Source of the DNA: Candidatus Intricatilinea gracilis
GTDB lineage: Bacteria; Pseudomonadota; Gammaproteobacteria; Burkholderiales; Burkholderiaceae_C
Reading direction: 5' to 3'
DNA length: 64,000 nucleotides
NCBI GenBank assembly: GCA_016702605.1
Contig: JADJDQ010000003.1
Span: 1 to 64,000 of the forward strand
The notes beneath the pieces are model-generated. The model had not been told where the DNA came from. It saw only the letters and a list, made by a program, of their open reading frames with translations, and made no database searches. This document shows positions 24,384 to 33,519 of this stretch, piece after piece (position 1 is the first letter of the stretch; the number at the start of each line of letters is the position of its first letter). A program made the translations under genes and the position numbers.

Positions 24384-27116
24384 TCAAACCGCGACGCCAA
24401 AGTCGTAGCTGAAGCCACTGTCCACCGCGGAAACTCGAACACGCTCGATGGCCTTGCCTTCGAGCATCCGATTCAAGAACTCGCGGCTGATATCCGGCAG
24501 CATCGTGTTCGTCAATATCGCGTCGATCATGCGACCGCCCGATTCACTCTCTGTGCAGCGGCTCACCACCAGCTTGATGACGTCGTCGCCGTAGCTGAAC
24601 GGGATCTTGTAGCGCGCCTCGACACGTTTCCTGATGCGATCCAGCTGCAGCCTGACGATCTTGCCCAGCATCTCGTCGCTGAGCGGGTAATACGGGATGG
24701 TCACCAACCGGCCCAGCAGCGCAGGCGGAAAGATCTTGAGCAGCGGCTCGCGGATCGCCTTGGCCATGCCGTCGGGGTCGGGCATCAGGTCCGGGTCCTT
24801 GCACAGCGCGGCGATCAGGTCGGTGCCGGCGTTGGTGGTGAGCAGGATGAGGGTGTTCTTGAAGTCGATGACACGGCCTTCGCCGTCTTCCATGAAACCC
24901 TTGTCGAAGACCTGGAAGAACAACTCGTGCACGTCCGGGTGGGCCTTCTCGACCTCGTCGAGCAGCACCACGCTGTAGGGCTTGCGGCGCACGGCTTCGG
25001 TCAGCACCCCGCCTTCGCCGTAACCCACATAGCCGGGCGGCGCACCTTTCAGCGAGCTCACCGTGTGAGCCTCCTGGTACTCGCTCATGTTGATGACGAT
25101 GAGGTTCTGCTCACCGCCGTACAGCGCCTCGGCCAGCGCCAGCGCGGTTTCGGTCTTGCCCACACCCGAGGTGCCGGCCAACATGAACACGCCGATGGGC
25201 TTGCTCGGGTTGTCCAGGCCGGCGCGGCTGGTCTGGATGCGTTTGGCGATCATCTCCATCGCATGGTCCTGGCCAATCACACGCTGGCCCAGCAGCACCG
25301 GCAGCTTGAGCACGGTGTCGATCTCGTTGCGGGCCATGCGCCCGACCGGAATGCCGGTCCAGTCGCCCACCACCGTGGCCACGGCCTGGTAGTCGACCGT
25401 GGGCAGGATGAGCGGGTTCTCGCCCTGCAGTGCGGCGAGTTGTCCTTGCACTTCGTGCAGACGGGCCAGCGCTTCGGCGCGTTCGCCGTCGCTGAGTGGC
25501 CGCGGAGCGGCGGCCGCGCCTTCAGCGACATGTGCGGCAGCTGCTTCGAGTGCACTGCCCGTGCCTTCCACCGGGCGCACGGCGCCGCGCAGCTTGGCAC
25601 GCAAGCTCAGCAGTTCGTCGACCAATGCCTTCTCCTGGCCCCAGCGCAGGTCGAGTGACGCCAGCCGTTCACGCTCGGCCGCAAGCTTGGTGCTGGCATC
25701 CGCCTCACGCTCCGCCACGTCGATGCCGATGGCCTGCTCACGGCCGATGATGCCGAGTTCGGTCTCGAGCGCCTCGATGCGTTTGCGGGTGTCGTCCACC
25801 TCGGCCGGTGTGGCGTGCAGGCTCACGGCCACACGAGCGCAAGCGGTGTCGAGCAGGCTGACACTCTTGTCGGGCAGCTGGCGTGCCGGGATGTAGCGGT
25901 GGCTGAGCTTGACCGCGGCTTCGAGCGCCTCGTCGAGGATCTGCACCTTGTGGTGTTTTTCCATCGTGCTGGCCACGCCTCGCATCATCAGGATGGCGCG
26001 GCGCTCGTCGGGCTCGTCGACCTGGATGCTCTGGAAACGCCGCGTCAGCGCGGGGTCTTTCTCGATGTACTTCTTGTATTCGGCAAAGGTCGTGGCGCCC
26101 ACCGTGCGCAGCGTGCCGCGCGCCAGCGCGGGCTTGAGCAGGTTGGCCGCGTCACCCGTGCCGGCCGCACCACCGGCGCCCACCAGCGTGTGGGTCTCGT
26201 CGACGAACAGGATGATCGGTTTGGCGCTGGCCTGCACCTCGTCGATGACGGCGCGCAGGCGTTGCTCGAACTCACCCTTCATGCTGGCGCCGGCCTGCAG
26301 CAGGCCGACATCGAGCGCGCGCAATTCGACGTCCTTCAGCGCCGGCGGCACGTCACCACGCGCGATGCGCTGGGCAAAACCTTCCACCACCGCTGTCTTG
26401 CCCACGCCCGCCTCGCCCACCAGGATGGGGTTGTTCTGGCGCCGGCGCATCAGGATGTCGACCACCTGGCGGATCTCGTCGTCACGTCCGACGATCGGGT
26501 CCATCTTGCCGGCGCGGGCCTGTTCGGTCAGGTCGGTGGTGAAACGCTTCAGGGCCTCCTGCTTGCCCATGGCGGCGGGGGCGATGGCATCGCTGTTTTC
26601 ACCCGGCGCGGCGCCACTCTCGCTGGCGCCCTGGTGCTGCTCGGGTGAAGCTTCGAGCAGCGTGGTGAAGCGATCGGTCAGGTCGTCGAGCTTGATACGT
26701 TCGAACTGCTTCGAGATCGAGAACAGCACGTTGCGCAGCGTCGGCGTCTTGAGCATGCCCACCAGCAGGTGGCCGGTGCGCACCTGCTGGGCGCCGTACA
26801 TCAGCGAGCCGTAGACCCAGGCGCGCTCGACCGTGTCGCTGATGAAACTCGACAGGTCGCTGATCGACGAGGCACCGCGTGGCAGCCGGTCGAGCGCTCG
26901 CGTCAGATCGGCCACCAGCGCCGACGTGTCGAGCTCGTAGTGCCGGATGACGCGGTGGAAGTCCGAGTCCTGCGTGTTGAGGATCTGGGTGAACCAGTGC
27001 TGCAGTTCCACGTAGGGGTTGCCGCGCACCTTGCACAGCACCGTGGCACCTTCGATGGCCTTGTAGGCCAGCGGGTTGAGCTTGCCGAACAAGGCGGTGC
27101 GTGAGATCTCGGTCAT
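24384..27116 (-). CDS. tssH: T6SS sheath-recycling ATPase TssH (ClpV)
   Basis: Hexameric AAA+ unfoldase of 910 residues that disassembles the contracted TssB/TssC sheath. An N-terminal Clp-N domain (about 1-160) that binds TssC is followed by two ATPase modules: Walker A GEAGVGKTAVVEG with Walker B ILFVDETHTL, and GTSGVGKTETALALAE with VVLLDEVEKAHPD. The coiled-coil M-domain lies between (about 420-540). It ends with the Clp D2-small domain. The start has an AGGTGA Shine-Dalgarno. It ends the core section; the effector genes begin about 205 bases downstream. Confidence 0.97.
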   Translation of the reverse strand: MTEISRTALFGKLNPLAYKAIEGATVLCKVRGNPYVELQHWFTQILNTQDSDFHRVIRHYELDTSALVADLTRALDRLPRGASSISDLSSFISDTVERAWVYGSLMYGAQQVRTGHLLVGMLKTPTLRNVLFSISKQFERIKLDDLTDRFTTLLEASPEQHQGASESGAAPGENSDAIAPAAMGKQEALKRFTTDLTEQARAGKMDPIVGRDDEIRQVVDILMRRRQNNPILVGEAGVGKTAVVEGFAQRIARGDVPPALKDVELRALDVGLLQAGASMKGEFEQRLRAVIDEVQASAKPIILFVDETHTLVGAGGAAGTGDAANLLKPALARGTLRTVGATTFAEYKKYIEKDPALTRRFQSIQVDEPDERRAILMMRGVASTMEKHHKVQILDEALEAAVKLSHRYIPARQLPDKSVSLLDTACARVAVSLHATPAEVDDTRKRIEALETELGIIGREQAIGIDVAEREADASTKLAAERERLASLDLRWGQEKALVDELLSLRAKLRGAVRPVEGTGSALEAAAAHVAEGAAAAPRPLSDGERAEALARLHEVQGQLAALQGENPLILPTVDYQAVATVVGDWTGIPVGRMARNEIDTVLKLPVLLGQRVIGQDHAMEMIAKRIQTSRAGLDNPSKPIGVFMLAGTSGVGKTETALALAEALYGGEQNLIVINMSEYQEAHTVSSLKGAPPGYVGYGEGGVLTEAVRRKPYSVVLLDEVEKAHPDVHELFFQVFDKGFMEDGEGRVIDFKNTLILLTTNAGTDLIAALCKDPDLMPDPDGMAKAIREPLLKIFPPALLGRLVTIPYYPLSDEMLGKIVRLQLDRIRKRVEARYKIPFSYGDDVIKLVVSRCTESESGGRMIDAILTNTMLPDISREFLNRMLEGKAIERVRVSAVDSGFSYDFGVAV

Positions 27117-27240
27117 GGGGTCACCTGAAGGTCATGGGTCTTCGAACAGCGTTCTGGCAAACGGCAAGCGGTAGGCGGCAGTTGTCGGATGGCTACTTGC
27201 GATGGGCGTGTGACGTCGATGACTGGGGCGACGGACCGGG

Positions 27241-28758
27241 TCAGGCCGCCGGCTCGACCAGAAAGACCAGGTCACCGCGGTCCGGTGAGGGCGTCTGCGA
27301 ATTGCCGCGCCGGGGGCCTAGCCAACTCGTGCGGCCAAGCTTGACGCCACCGCGACCACCATCCCGATCGGCACCACGGTCGCCATCACGGTCGACACAG
27401 CCCAGGCGAGCGGCGGGCACGTCGGCGCCACGCAGGATCAGCCTGATCTCGCATGACAGGCCCAGGCCGGCATACAGGCGCAACCAGTCGCGCAAGGCCA
27501 GCAACGCCGGCTGGCCGGGCAGAAAACTTTCATACTGCGCCAGGCTCAGCGGCCCCAGGTGCAGACGGAAGCGGCTTTGCCGATCCCATACCCGCAAGCC
27601 AGCGGCCGCACTCTGGCCCAGCAAGCCCGGCACGACGACGCCAGAAGACGCCTGACGACTGCCGGCAGCCGAGTTGCCTCCTGCGCCCGCAGCGGCGCGG
27701 CCGAGTCGTCGCCCCGCCGGCACACCACTGGCCGGTCGGTTCAACGCCAGGCGCTGGGCCGGGTCCAGCTGCAGCCAATGGCCGACGTAGGGCTCCAGCC
27801 GCACCGGCACCTTGAAATATTGGCTGACGATGTGCACCAGCCCCTCGGCGTTGCGTGGCCCGCGCGCCAGGGCGCCGGCATGCAGGCGTTTGGCATGGTC
27901 GGCGACGTGGTCGCGCCCCAGCAAGGTCGGCTGGCCCAGGCCGGCGATGGCGCCCACCCAGCGGCCGAAGGCGTCGTCGCCCGGCCGGTCGATGTGGCTC
28001 ACCGGTTGAGCCTGGGCCCAGGCGCGGTAGAACAGCAGGCTGGCGCGGTGCTGGAAGATGTCGGCAAACGCCTGCGGTGTCGCGTCGCCGTAGCTGCGCT
28101 GGCGCTCGCGCACGTATTCGGTCAGATGCAGCGGCATCGGCCCCATCGGGCCGAACAGGCCGAAGAAGCGCTGACCGACCCGCGTCAGTCCGCCTCGGTT
28201 GGGGCCGAAGCTGTGCAGGGCGGCGGGCGCAAAACTCAGCTCCGGGTCCTGGCCGATACGCAGCGCTTCGTCGCGCGGGCGCAGCGCCTGGCCGAGCCGA
28301 GGCAGTTGCGGATGCAGCGCATCGACCCAGCGCAGCAGCTGGAAGTAGTCGTGTTGCCAGGGCGCCTTGCCCAGTGAAACTTGCAGCTTCTGCCAGGCCT
28401 GCAGGTATTCGGGCGGCGTGGGCAGTCCTGGCCACACGCCGACCACTGTGGCCGGGGCACGCGATGTGACGGCGATATGCGCCGCCGCCAGCACCTGCTC
28501 GGACACACCATCAGGCATCACCTGAGACAACTGCACCGACGCTTCGGCCGGCTCGGCAAACACCTGAGACAAATGCACCGATGCTCCGGCCGACTCGGCC
28601 AATTGCGCTGCGGCGGGCAGTTCGCTCGACCACTTGTCCGCCGCATCGGATGCGACAGGCAGTGACGGGTTAGGCGGCACGCCGATCGGTAGCGGCGCCA
28701 GCGGCGCGGGCGCGGTGGCATCCGCGTCAGGCACCGAGCCGAGGTTGCTGTCGACCAT
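27241..28758 (-). CDS. tssG: T6SS baseplate protein TssG with extended N-terminus
   Basis: Baseplate wedge protein. The conserved core starts near residue 135 (HDYFQLLRWVDALHPQLP, then LSFAPAALHSFGP) and runs to the C-terminus (RLYAGLGLSCEIRLIL). At 505 residues it is well above the usual 330-360. The surplus is an alanine-rich N-terminal extension of about 120 residues with a duplicated 14-residue unit (ASVHLSQVF and ASVQLSQVM), and a Gly/Ala-rich loop around 345-390. The ATG at 28756-28758 lies eight bases after the tssF stop. An internal start closer to the core is possible but no better ribosome site was seen. Confidence 0.9.
   Translation of the reverse strand: MVDSNLGSVPDADATAPAPLAPLPIGVPPNPSLPVASDAADKWSSELPAAAQLAESAGASVHLSQVFAEPAEASVQLSQVMPDGVSEQVLAAAHIAVTSRAPATVVGVWPGLPTPPEYLQAWQKLQVSLGKAPWQHDYFQLLRWVDALHPQLPRLGQALRPRDEALRIGQDPELSFAPAALHSFGPNRGGLTRVGQRFFGLFGPMGPMPLHLTEYVRERQRSYGDATPQAFADIFQHRASLLFYRAWAQAQPVSHIDRPGDDAFGRWVGAIAGLGQPTLLGRDHVADHAKRLHAGALARGPRNAEGLVHIVSQYFKVPVRLEPYVGHWLQLDPAQRLALNRPASGVPAGRRLGRAAAGAGGNSAAGSRQASSGVVVPGLLGQSAAAGLRVWDRQSRFRLHLGPLSLAQYESFLPGQPALLALRDWLRLYAGLGLSCEIRLILRGADVPAARLGCVDRDGDRGADRDGGRGGVKLGRTSWLGPRRGNSQTPSPDRGDLVFLVEPAA
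28520..28603. repeat. 42-bp imperfect tandem repeat in tssG
   Basis: Two adjacent 42-base units (28520-28561 and 28562-28603), both beginning ACCTGAGACAA, differ at a handful of positions. They encode two 14-residue copies in the TssG N-terminal extension. The in-frame unit length keeps the gene open. Confidence 0.8.
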
Positions 28759-28766
28759 GCCGGGCC

Positions 28767-30809
28767 TCAGATCAACGCCGCGCTGCCCACCCGCGGCGGC
28801 CAGCTCATGATGGCGCCGCGGCTGATGGAGCTGAGCCGCACTTCGGTGTAGCTGTTGATGGCCGCCTGGCGGGCCAGGAAACGATCGAGCACCGCACCCA
28901 TCAGAAAGGCGCTGGCGCCCTGAAACGCCAGTTCGTCCACCTCGATGTCGATCGCCACACCCAGGCCGTAGGCCAGCGGGCCGGCAAAAGGCAGGCGGCG
29001 TGTCACCTGGCGTGCACGCACGCTGCGCAGGCCTTCGACCTGCTTGCGCCAGTTGGCGTCCTGCGCCGCGCCGTGGTGGATGAGCAGGCCACGCAGCGCC
29101 GCGGCGGCGCGCTGCGGGTCTTCACCCGCAATGCTGAGGTAGTTGAGCGTGAGCTGGCTGATGAGTTGCCAGCCGATGTCACCCTGCGGCAGGCGCGAAC
29201 GCGGCGGCGTGGGGCCACGTTGGCAGCTGACGCTGCGCACCGGTCCGGGCAGATCCAGCGTCCAGCCGCCGGGTGATGTGGTGGCGGTGGTGCCGTTGCT
29301 GGCTCGACCGTCGCGCTGGGCCTCGCGCTGCGCATCTCGATGGCCAGCGCCGGGCAGCAGCAGCGGCAGGTCGCGGTTGCTCACCAGGCCGGTGAGCGAG
29401 AGCTGACGCACGTCTTCGGCGTACGGCAGGTTGTTCGGGTCGGTCAGCGAGATGAACACTTCGCTGCCGATGTAGGACGAACGGGCGCCGTGGTCCTGCT
29501 GGCGCGCCGAGGGCAGGCGCTGCTCGCGCCGCAGGCTGTAGTAGGCCGGGTGGTTGGCGCCTTCGTCGTGGGTGGCGCGGTAGAGCGGCGCGAAGACCTG
29601 TTCGGCCACCCGGCCGGTGCCGTGGCCGACCACGGTGCTCAGGCTGTGCAGCTCGTAGTCGATGGGACGCGTGCGATCGGGCACGACGTGGTATTCCCAG
29701 CTCGCGCTGCTGGTCTGGATGCGGTCCAGCCGTTTGGGAAACAGGTTGATCGCTGGCGTGCAATTCAGCGCCAGGCTGCTGGCGTCGACCAGGGCTTCCA
29801 GCCCCGCATCACCACGCGAGAACAACACGAACAGCTCGACCTCGGTGCTGGCCAGCCGTGCCAGCCGCGCGCGCAGATCACCCAGCTCGACGAACAAGAA
29901 GCGTTGCGGCAGGGCCGCCAGCTCCTGCACCAGGCGATGGCCCGAAAAGCCGCGCAGCGTGACGGGCAGCAGGGCCTCGTCGTCCTCATAACCCAGCGGG
30001 CGCAGCGATTCGGCACCGCGCCACAAGGCGGCCGGCGGCACGAAGGCCGCACCGGTCATGGTGGCCGGGCCGTTGCCGGCCGACGCACCCGGCGGCAGGT
30101 TGCCCACGCCCTGGCTGCTCGGCCGCGCCGCACCACTCACCGGCGCCAGCCAGGTGCCCAGGGCGGCGCCGAACATCAACTCATGCAGGCGCCAGGCCAC
30201 GTCGTCGGGCGCGGCGATGTAGAAGGCCAGCTGGTCGAGCGGCAGCTGGCTGAACCGCAAACCACCGTGCACACGCAGGCGGATACGCAACCCGCCGCGC
30301 GCCTGGCGCACGGCCGGAATCTGTGCCGCCGGCAGATCAGGCGCATGGCTGAAATACTGGGTCGACACGATCTCGATCGGCCAGAGCTGCAGCGCATGCG
30401 CGGTGCGGAACTCGCAGCGGGTGTTCTGGCCACGCGCCTGTTCGGCGTGCAGCGCCGTGCCGCGCGGCACCGGTGCACCACGCGCCAGCGCCGGGTCGGC
30501 CAGGTCGGGCCAGAGCTGCATGACCGCCATGGCCGGCACGGGCGCCAACGCGTTGGGGTAGACACATTCGAGCAGGTGCTGGATGAAGCGCGGGTATTCG
30601 GCGTCGAGCTTGAGCTGCACGCGTGCGCTCATGAAGGCAAACCCTTCGAGCAGGCGTTCGACGTAGGGGTCGGCCACCTCCAGCCCGTCCATGCCCAGGC
30701 GCCCGGCAATCTTGGGGAACTGCTGGGCGAACTCGGCGCCCATCTCGCGCAGGTAGGCGAGTTCTTCGTTGTAGTGGCGCAGCAGGCCGGGGTCGATGCC
30801 TCTTGTCAC
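28767..30809 (-). CDS. tssF: T6SS baseplate protein TssF
   Basis: Baseplate wedge protein of 680 residues that forms a 2:1 complex with TssG. The diagnostic N-terminus is HYNEELAYLREMGAEFAQQFP with GLEVADPYVERLLEGFAFM and ARVQLKLDAEYPRF; the C-terminal TEVRLSSISRGAIMSWP is also typical. Two linker segments (about 205-235 and 490-520) are low-complexity compared with other TssF proteins, and the protein is longer than the usual 600 or so. The ATG overlaps the tssE stop by four bases, indicating translational coupling. Confidence 0.95.
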   Translation of the reverse strand: MTRGIDPGLLRHYNEELAYLREMGAEFAQQFPKIAGRLGMDGLEVADPYVERLLEGFAFMSARVQLKLDAEYPRFIQHLLECVYPNALAPVPAMAVMQLWPDLADPALARGAPVPRGTALHAEQARGQNTRCEFRTAHALQLWPIEIVSTQYFSHAPDLPAAQIPAVRQARGGLRIRLRVHGGLRFSQLPLDQLAFYIAAPDDVAWRLHELMFGAALGTWLAPVSGAARPSSQGVGNLPPGASAGNGPATMTGAAFVPPAALWRGAESLRPLGYEDDEALLPVTLRGFSGHRLVQELAALPQRFLFVELGDLRARLARLASTEVELFVLFSRGDAGLEALVDASSLALNCTPAINLFPKRLDRIQTSSASWEYHVVPDRTRPIDYELHSLSTVVGHGTGRVAEQVFAPLYRATHDEGANHPAYYSLRREQRLPSARQQDHGARSSYIGSEVFISLTDPNNLPYAEDVRQLSLTGLVSNRDLPLLLPGAGHRDAQREAQRDGRASNGTTATTSPGGWTLDLPGPVRSVSCQRGPTPPRSRLPQGDIGWQLISQLTLNYLSIAGEDPQRAAAALRGLLIHHGAAQDANWRKQVEGLRSVRARQVTRRLPFAGPLAYGLGVAIDIEVDELAFQGASAFLMGAVLDRFLARQAAINSYTEVRLSSISRGAIMSWPPRVGSAALI

Positions 30810-31357
30810 GTACGGGCTCCGAGCGGCACGGCGGCGGCAGCTGCAGCACTGGTCACGCCGCCGCGTTCACGCACTTCAACCTGGCCGGCTTCGAGATCGA
30901 GCGAGGTGCGCAGCAGCAGTTCGAGTGGCACCGGCTGGGCCCACAACCAGCCGCGAATCTCGAACTCGATGACGTTGTGGCTGTCCAGCACGCTGGCAGA
31001 TTCCACCGCGTGCACACTCAGCTCATGTTCGAGGATACGTGGCTCGAAGCGCAGGATCGCGGTGCGGAGTTCGAGCTCGATCTGGCCCACGTCGATCTTG
31101 GACGCCAGCTGGCCCGACACCGGCGGCAGTCCGTAGTTGAGTACCGAGGCGGCGGCGTGCATGTGTCCCTCGCCGGCCGCACCCAGCGGCTGCACCGCAT
31201 TGAACAACCAGCCCAGGTCACGCAGCACGGCAGCACGCAACTGCGACTTGGTCATGACGCGACGTTCGTTCACCTCGGCGCTGCTCGCGGGGTCGTCGTC
31301 GGTGAGCCGGTCGAGCAAGGCAGGCTGCAGGCGATCACGCGGGGAGGGGCTGGCCAT
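30806..31357 (-). CDS. tssE: T6SS baseplate protein TssE (gp25-like)
   Basis: Baseplate protein of 183 residues, homologous to phage T4 gp25, that seeds sheath polymerisation. It has the N-terminal RLQPALLDRLTDDDP motif, VMTKSQLRAAVLRDLGWLFN and the conserved C-terminal EFEIRGWLWAQPVPLELLLR segment. The ATG at 31355-31357 is selected because the longer open frame upstream is out of family register and overlaps tagJ. It lies between tagJ and tssF, overlapping the latter. Confidence 0.93.
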   Translation of the reverse strand: MASPSPRDRLQPALLDRLTDDDPASSAEVNERRVMTKSQLRAAVLRDLGWLFNAVQPLGAAGEGHMHAAASVLNYGLPPVSGQLASKIDVGQIELELRTAILRFEPRILEHELSVHAVESASVLDSHNVIEFEIRGWLWAQPVPLELLLRTSLDLEAGQVEVRERGGVTSAAAAAAVPLGART

Positions 31358-31413
31358 GGACGGGCGGGCGCGGATAAGGCGGATGGGTGTCGACGTGGGA
31401 TGGCGCGTCGCCC

Positions 31414-32364
31414 TCAGGCGCCCGGTGCCTGGTCGTCGGTGGACGGCTCGGCGACAGGCTGCGCCAGCACGATCTCGCGTACTTCGAGCAAGCCACATTC
31501 GGCCGCGCTGGTGGACAACACACGCTGGCCCAGGCCGCGGTATTGCAAAGGCGGCAAGGCAGCGGCCGCAGCAGTCGAACCACCCAGATCGCTGCCAGCG
31601 TCGGTGGTGGTGGTGATCGGGCCGGCTGCATGGATCGCCCCGATCTCGCGCCAATCGGTGCCACGTGCCAGCAGCAGCGTGGCGTCGCCCTCTTCCACCG
31701 TGCCCGGGTAACGACAAGGCAGCAGCGCCACCGAAACGCCGCCATTGTTGAATTCGAGCTGGGCCGCCGCCCAGACCAGATCGCGCAAGTCGCTGGGTGC
31801 TTCTATCACCACACGTGTCAGCGCGTTGAACGGCACCCAGCAATAACGCCCGTTGATGACGGCTTCGAGCACCGGGCCGAGCCGGCTGTCGGCATCGGCG
31901 ATCCAGTCGAAGGGTTCGCCGTTGAGACTGCCGGGTGTCGGCGTCGCTGCATCGAAGGCGGCGTTGCGCAACCGGGTGGCAGTGGCAACGTCACCCCGCG
32001 CGTCGGCCTGCAGCGCCTCGACCAACCAGGCCACCCACGCTTCCGGTTGGCCGAACACCACCGGCGTGGTGCGCCCGGCCCAGACCGCCTCGCGCAAGGC
32101 CTCGCAGTGGATGGCCTCGCGGTAGGTGTTGACCATGGCCAGCGTCGAGGCATCGAGCTCGCCGCAGACCTGCAACTGGTTGAGCGCACGCTGCCACTGG
32201 CCCAGCACACACAGCAGCTGGAACAGGAAGACCCGCAGCTTGGCGTTGGCCGGCGCGGCGCGCACGCCGTCCTGCAGATGGCGCAACGCGGCGTCGGGGT
32301 CACCGGCGCGCAAGGCCTCATGGGCGCGGGTCACGGCGGGGCTGTCGGAGGGGGTACTCATCAT
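31414..32364 (-). CDS. tagJ: T6SS accessory protein TagJ (ImpE)
   Basis: Cytoplasmic accessory protein of 316 residues that interacts with the sheath protein TssB and with ClpV in T6SSs of this type. An N-terminal TPR-like half (AHEALRAGDPDAALRHLQDG, then NAKLRVFLFQLLCVLGQW) is followed by the ImpE core (FDWIADADSRLGPVLEAVING and YCWVPFNAL) and LLPCRYPGT. The start is one of two consecutive ATG codons at 32359-32364; the upstream one is reported. It lies between hcp and tssE, the usual location. Confidence 0.93.
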   Translation of the reverse strand: MMSTPSDSPAVTRAHEALRAGDPDAALRHLQDGVRAAPANAKLRVFLFQLLCVLGQWQRALNQLQVCGELDASTLAMVNTYREAIHCEALREAVWAGRTTPVVFGQPEAWVAWLVEALQADARGDVATATRLRNAAFDAATPTPGSLNGEPFDWIADADSRLGPVLEAVINGRYCWVPFNALTRVVIEAPSDLRDLVWAAAQLEFNNGGVSVALLPCRYPGTVEEGDATLLLARGTDWREIGAIHAAGPITTTTDAGSDLGGSTAAAAALPPLQYRGLGQRVLSTSAAECGLLEVREIVLAQPVAEPSTDDQAPGA

Positions 32365-32378
32365 GGATGCTCGTGGGC

Positions 32379-32867
32379 TCAGGCCTGTTGAACTTCGGTC
32401 TCGAAGGTCGATGCGCCCTTGCCGCCACCGAGCTTGTCCTGCGAGCGGTACTCGACCTGCACCTTGAAGAAGGCCAGGCGCAGTTCCTCGACCAGGTCGG
32501 GGTGGCCGTCTTCGGCCGTGCCCACGGTATGGGCCACGACGCGCGCCTTCTCGACCACGATGCGCAGGTAGTCGACCGCCGACGTGCCACCCGCCTTGCG
32601 CACGGACAGCGTGGCCTTCTTGATGACCTCGTTGTTTCGCAGCGCCGACATCAGCGCCGTGGTGGCACTGTCGACCCGCTTGCGCACGACCAGCTCCTGC
32701 AGCGAGGTACGCGCCGCCGCCTGACCGAACGCCGTGCTGCTGCCGTCCATGCCCCAACGCCAGCCCAGCACCTCGATCTCGTCGAGATGGGCCGCTTCGC
32801 TCACCTCCCCCTTGATCAACCCCTGCTTGCCACCCTCGACGCGCAGGAACATGTCGGCCAATGCCAT
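32379..32867 (-). CDS. hcp: T6SS tube protein Hcp (first paralogue by coordinate)
   Basis: Hexameric tube subunit of 162 residues. It starts MALADMFLRVEGGKQGLIKG and has the Hcp landmarks IEVLGWRWGM, LVVRKRVDSATTALMSAL and FFKVQVEYRSQ. An AAGGA Shine-Dalgarno precedes the ATG. It is clearly divergent from the second hcp directly upstream, so the two probably have specialised cargo or roles. A 10-bp hairpin lies between them. Confidence 0.95.
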   Translation of the reverse strand: MALADMFLRVEGGKQGLIKGEVSEAAHLDEIEVLGWRWGMDGSSTAFGQAAARTSLQELVVRKRVDSATTALMSALRNNEVIKKATLSVRKAGGTSAVDYLRIVVEKARVVAHTVGTAEDGHPDLVEELRLAFFKVQVEYRSQDKLGGGKGASTFETEVQQA

Positions 32868-32901
32868 GGCGTGTCCTTACCGCACGCGGCGGTGTTGAGC
32901 C

Positions 32902-32926
32902 GCTCACCGGCGGGATGCCGGTGAGC
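32902..32926. promoter_or_regulatory. strong stem-loop between the two hcp genes
   Basis: The arms GCTCACCGGC (32902-32911) and GCCGGTGAGC (32917-32926) pair perfectly over 10 bp with a 5-base loop. No T tract follows on either strand, so a role in mRNA stability, processing or partial attenuation is more likely than full termination. Confidence 0.7.
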
Positions 32927-32932
32927 CCTTGT

Positions 32933-33418
32933 TCAACCTACCGGCTTATTCGCGGGAATGTCCCACGCGGCGGTGCTGGTGACACCCTTGCCGCCTGTCT
33001 CGGCCTGCGTCGTGTACTCGACCTTGAACTTGGCGAAGTTGAGCGAGATGTTCTCGGTCAACCGGTCTTCACCACCGCTGCCACCCGTGGTGAGCGACGA
33101 CACCAGCACTTCGTCGAGCGTGATCTTGATGTATTCGAGTGGTGTGTCGCCGGCCTTGCGCACGGTGAGGGTGGCCTGCTTGATGTGGGTGCCCTTGCAG
33201 GCCGCCACCATCAATGCGGTCGACGAGGAGTCGACGTACTTCGTCAGCGACAGATCCTGCACATTGACCTTGCCCGAGCCGGCGCCCGCGCCCAGGTGCG
33301 CCGAGCCGCTCTGGCTCAAGCCCCAGCTCCAGGCCAGCACGTCGATTTCTGCGCCGTGTTTGTGATCCTTCGATTCACCCTTGATGTCACCGATCTTGAT
33401 GAACATGTCCACTGCCAT
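32933..33418 (-). CDS. hcp: T6SS tube protein Hcp (second paralogue by coordinate)
   Basis: Tube subunit of 161 residues, first of the two hcp genes to be transcribed. It starts MAVDMFIKIGDIKGESKD and contains IDVLAWSWGLSQ, LSLTKYVDSSSTALMVA and NFAKFKVEYTTQ, the common Hcp1-type pattern. The ATG at 33416-33418 has an AGGAG Shine-Dalgarno about nine bases upstream; an upstream in-frame start would include that ribosome site. A 10-bp hairpin separates it from tssC. Confidence 0.95.
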   Translation of the reverse strand: MAVDMFIKIGDIKGESKDHKHGAEIDVLAWSWGLSQSGSAHLGAGAGSGKVNVQDLSLTKYVDSSSTALMVAACKGTHIKQATLTVRKAGDTPLEYIKITLDEVLVSSLTTGGSGGEDRLTENISLNFAKFKVEYTTQAETGGKGVTSTAAWDIPANKPVG

Positions 33419-33467
33419 GATGCCTACTCCTGATATGACCACCCATCACAGCCGGCGATGGTTCTAC

Positions 33468-33498
33468 TGAACACGAGCGGGGGTTGGCCTCGTGTTCA
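33468..33498. promoter_or_regulatory. strong stem-loop between tssC and hcp
   Basis: The arms TGAACACGAG (33468-33477) and CTCGTGTTCA (33489-33498) pair perfectly over 10 bp with an 11-base loop. It sits in the 100-base gap after tssC and has no T tract. It parallels the hairpin between the hcp genes, so both ends of the first-transcribed hcp message are bracketed by structure. Confidence 0.7.
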
Positions 33499-33519
33499 AC
33501 CGGCGACCAAGAAACCCGA

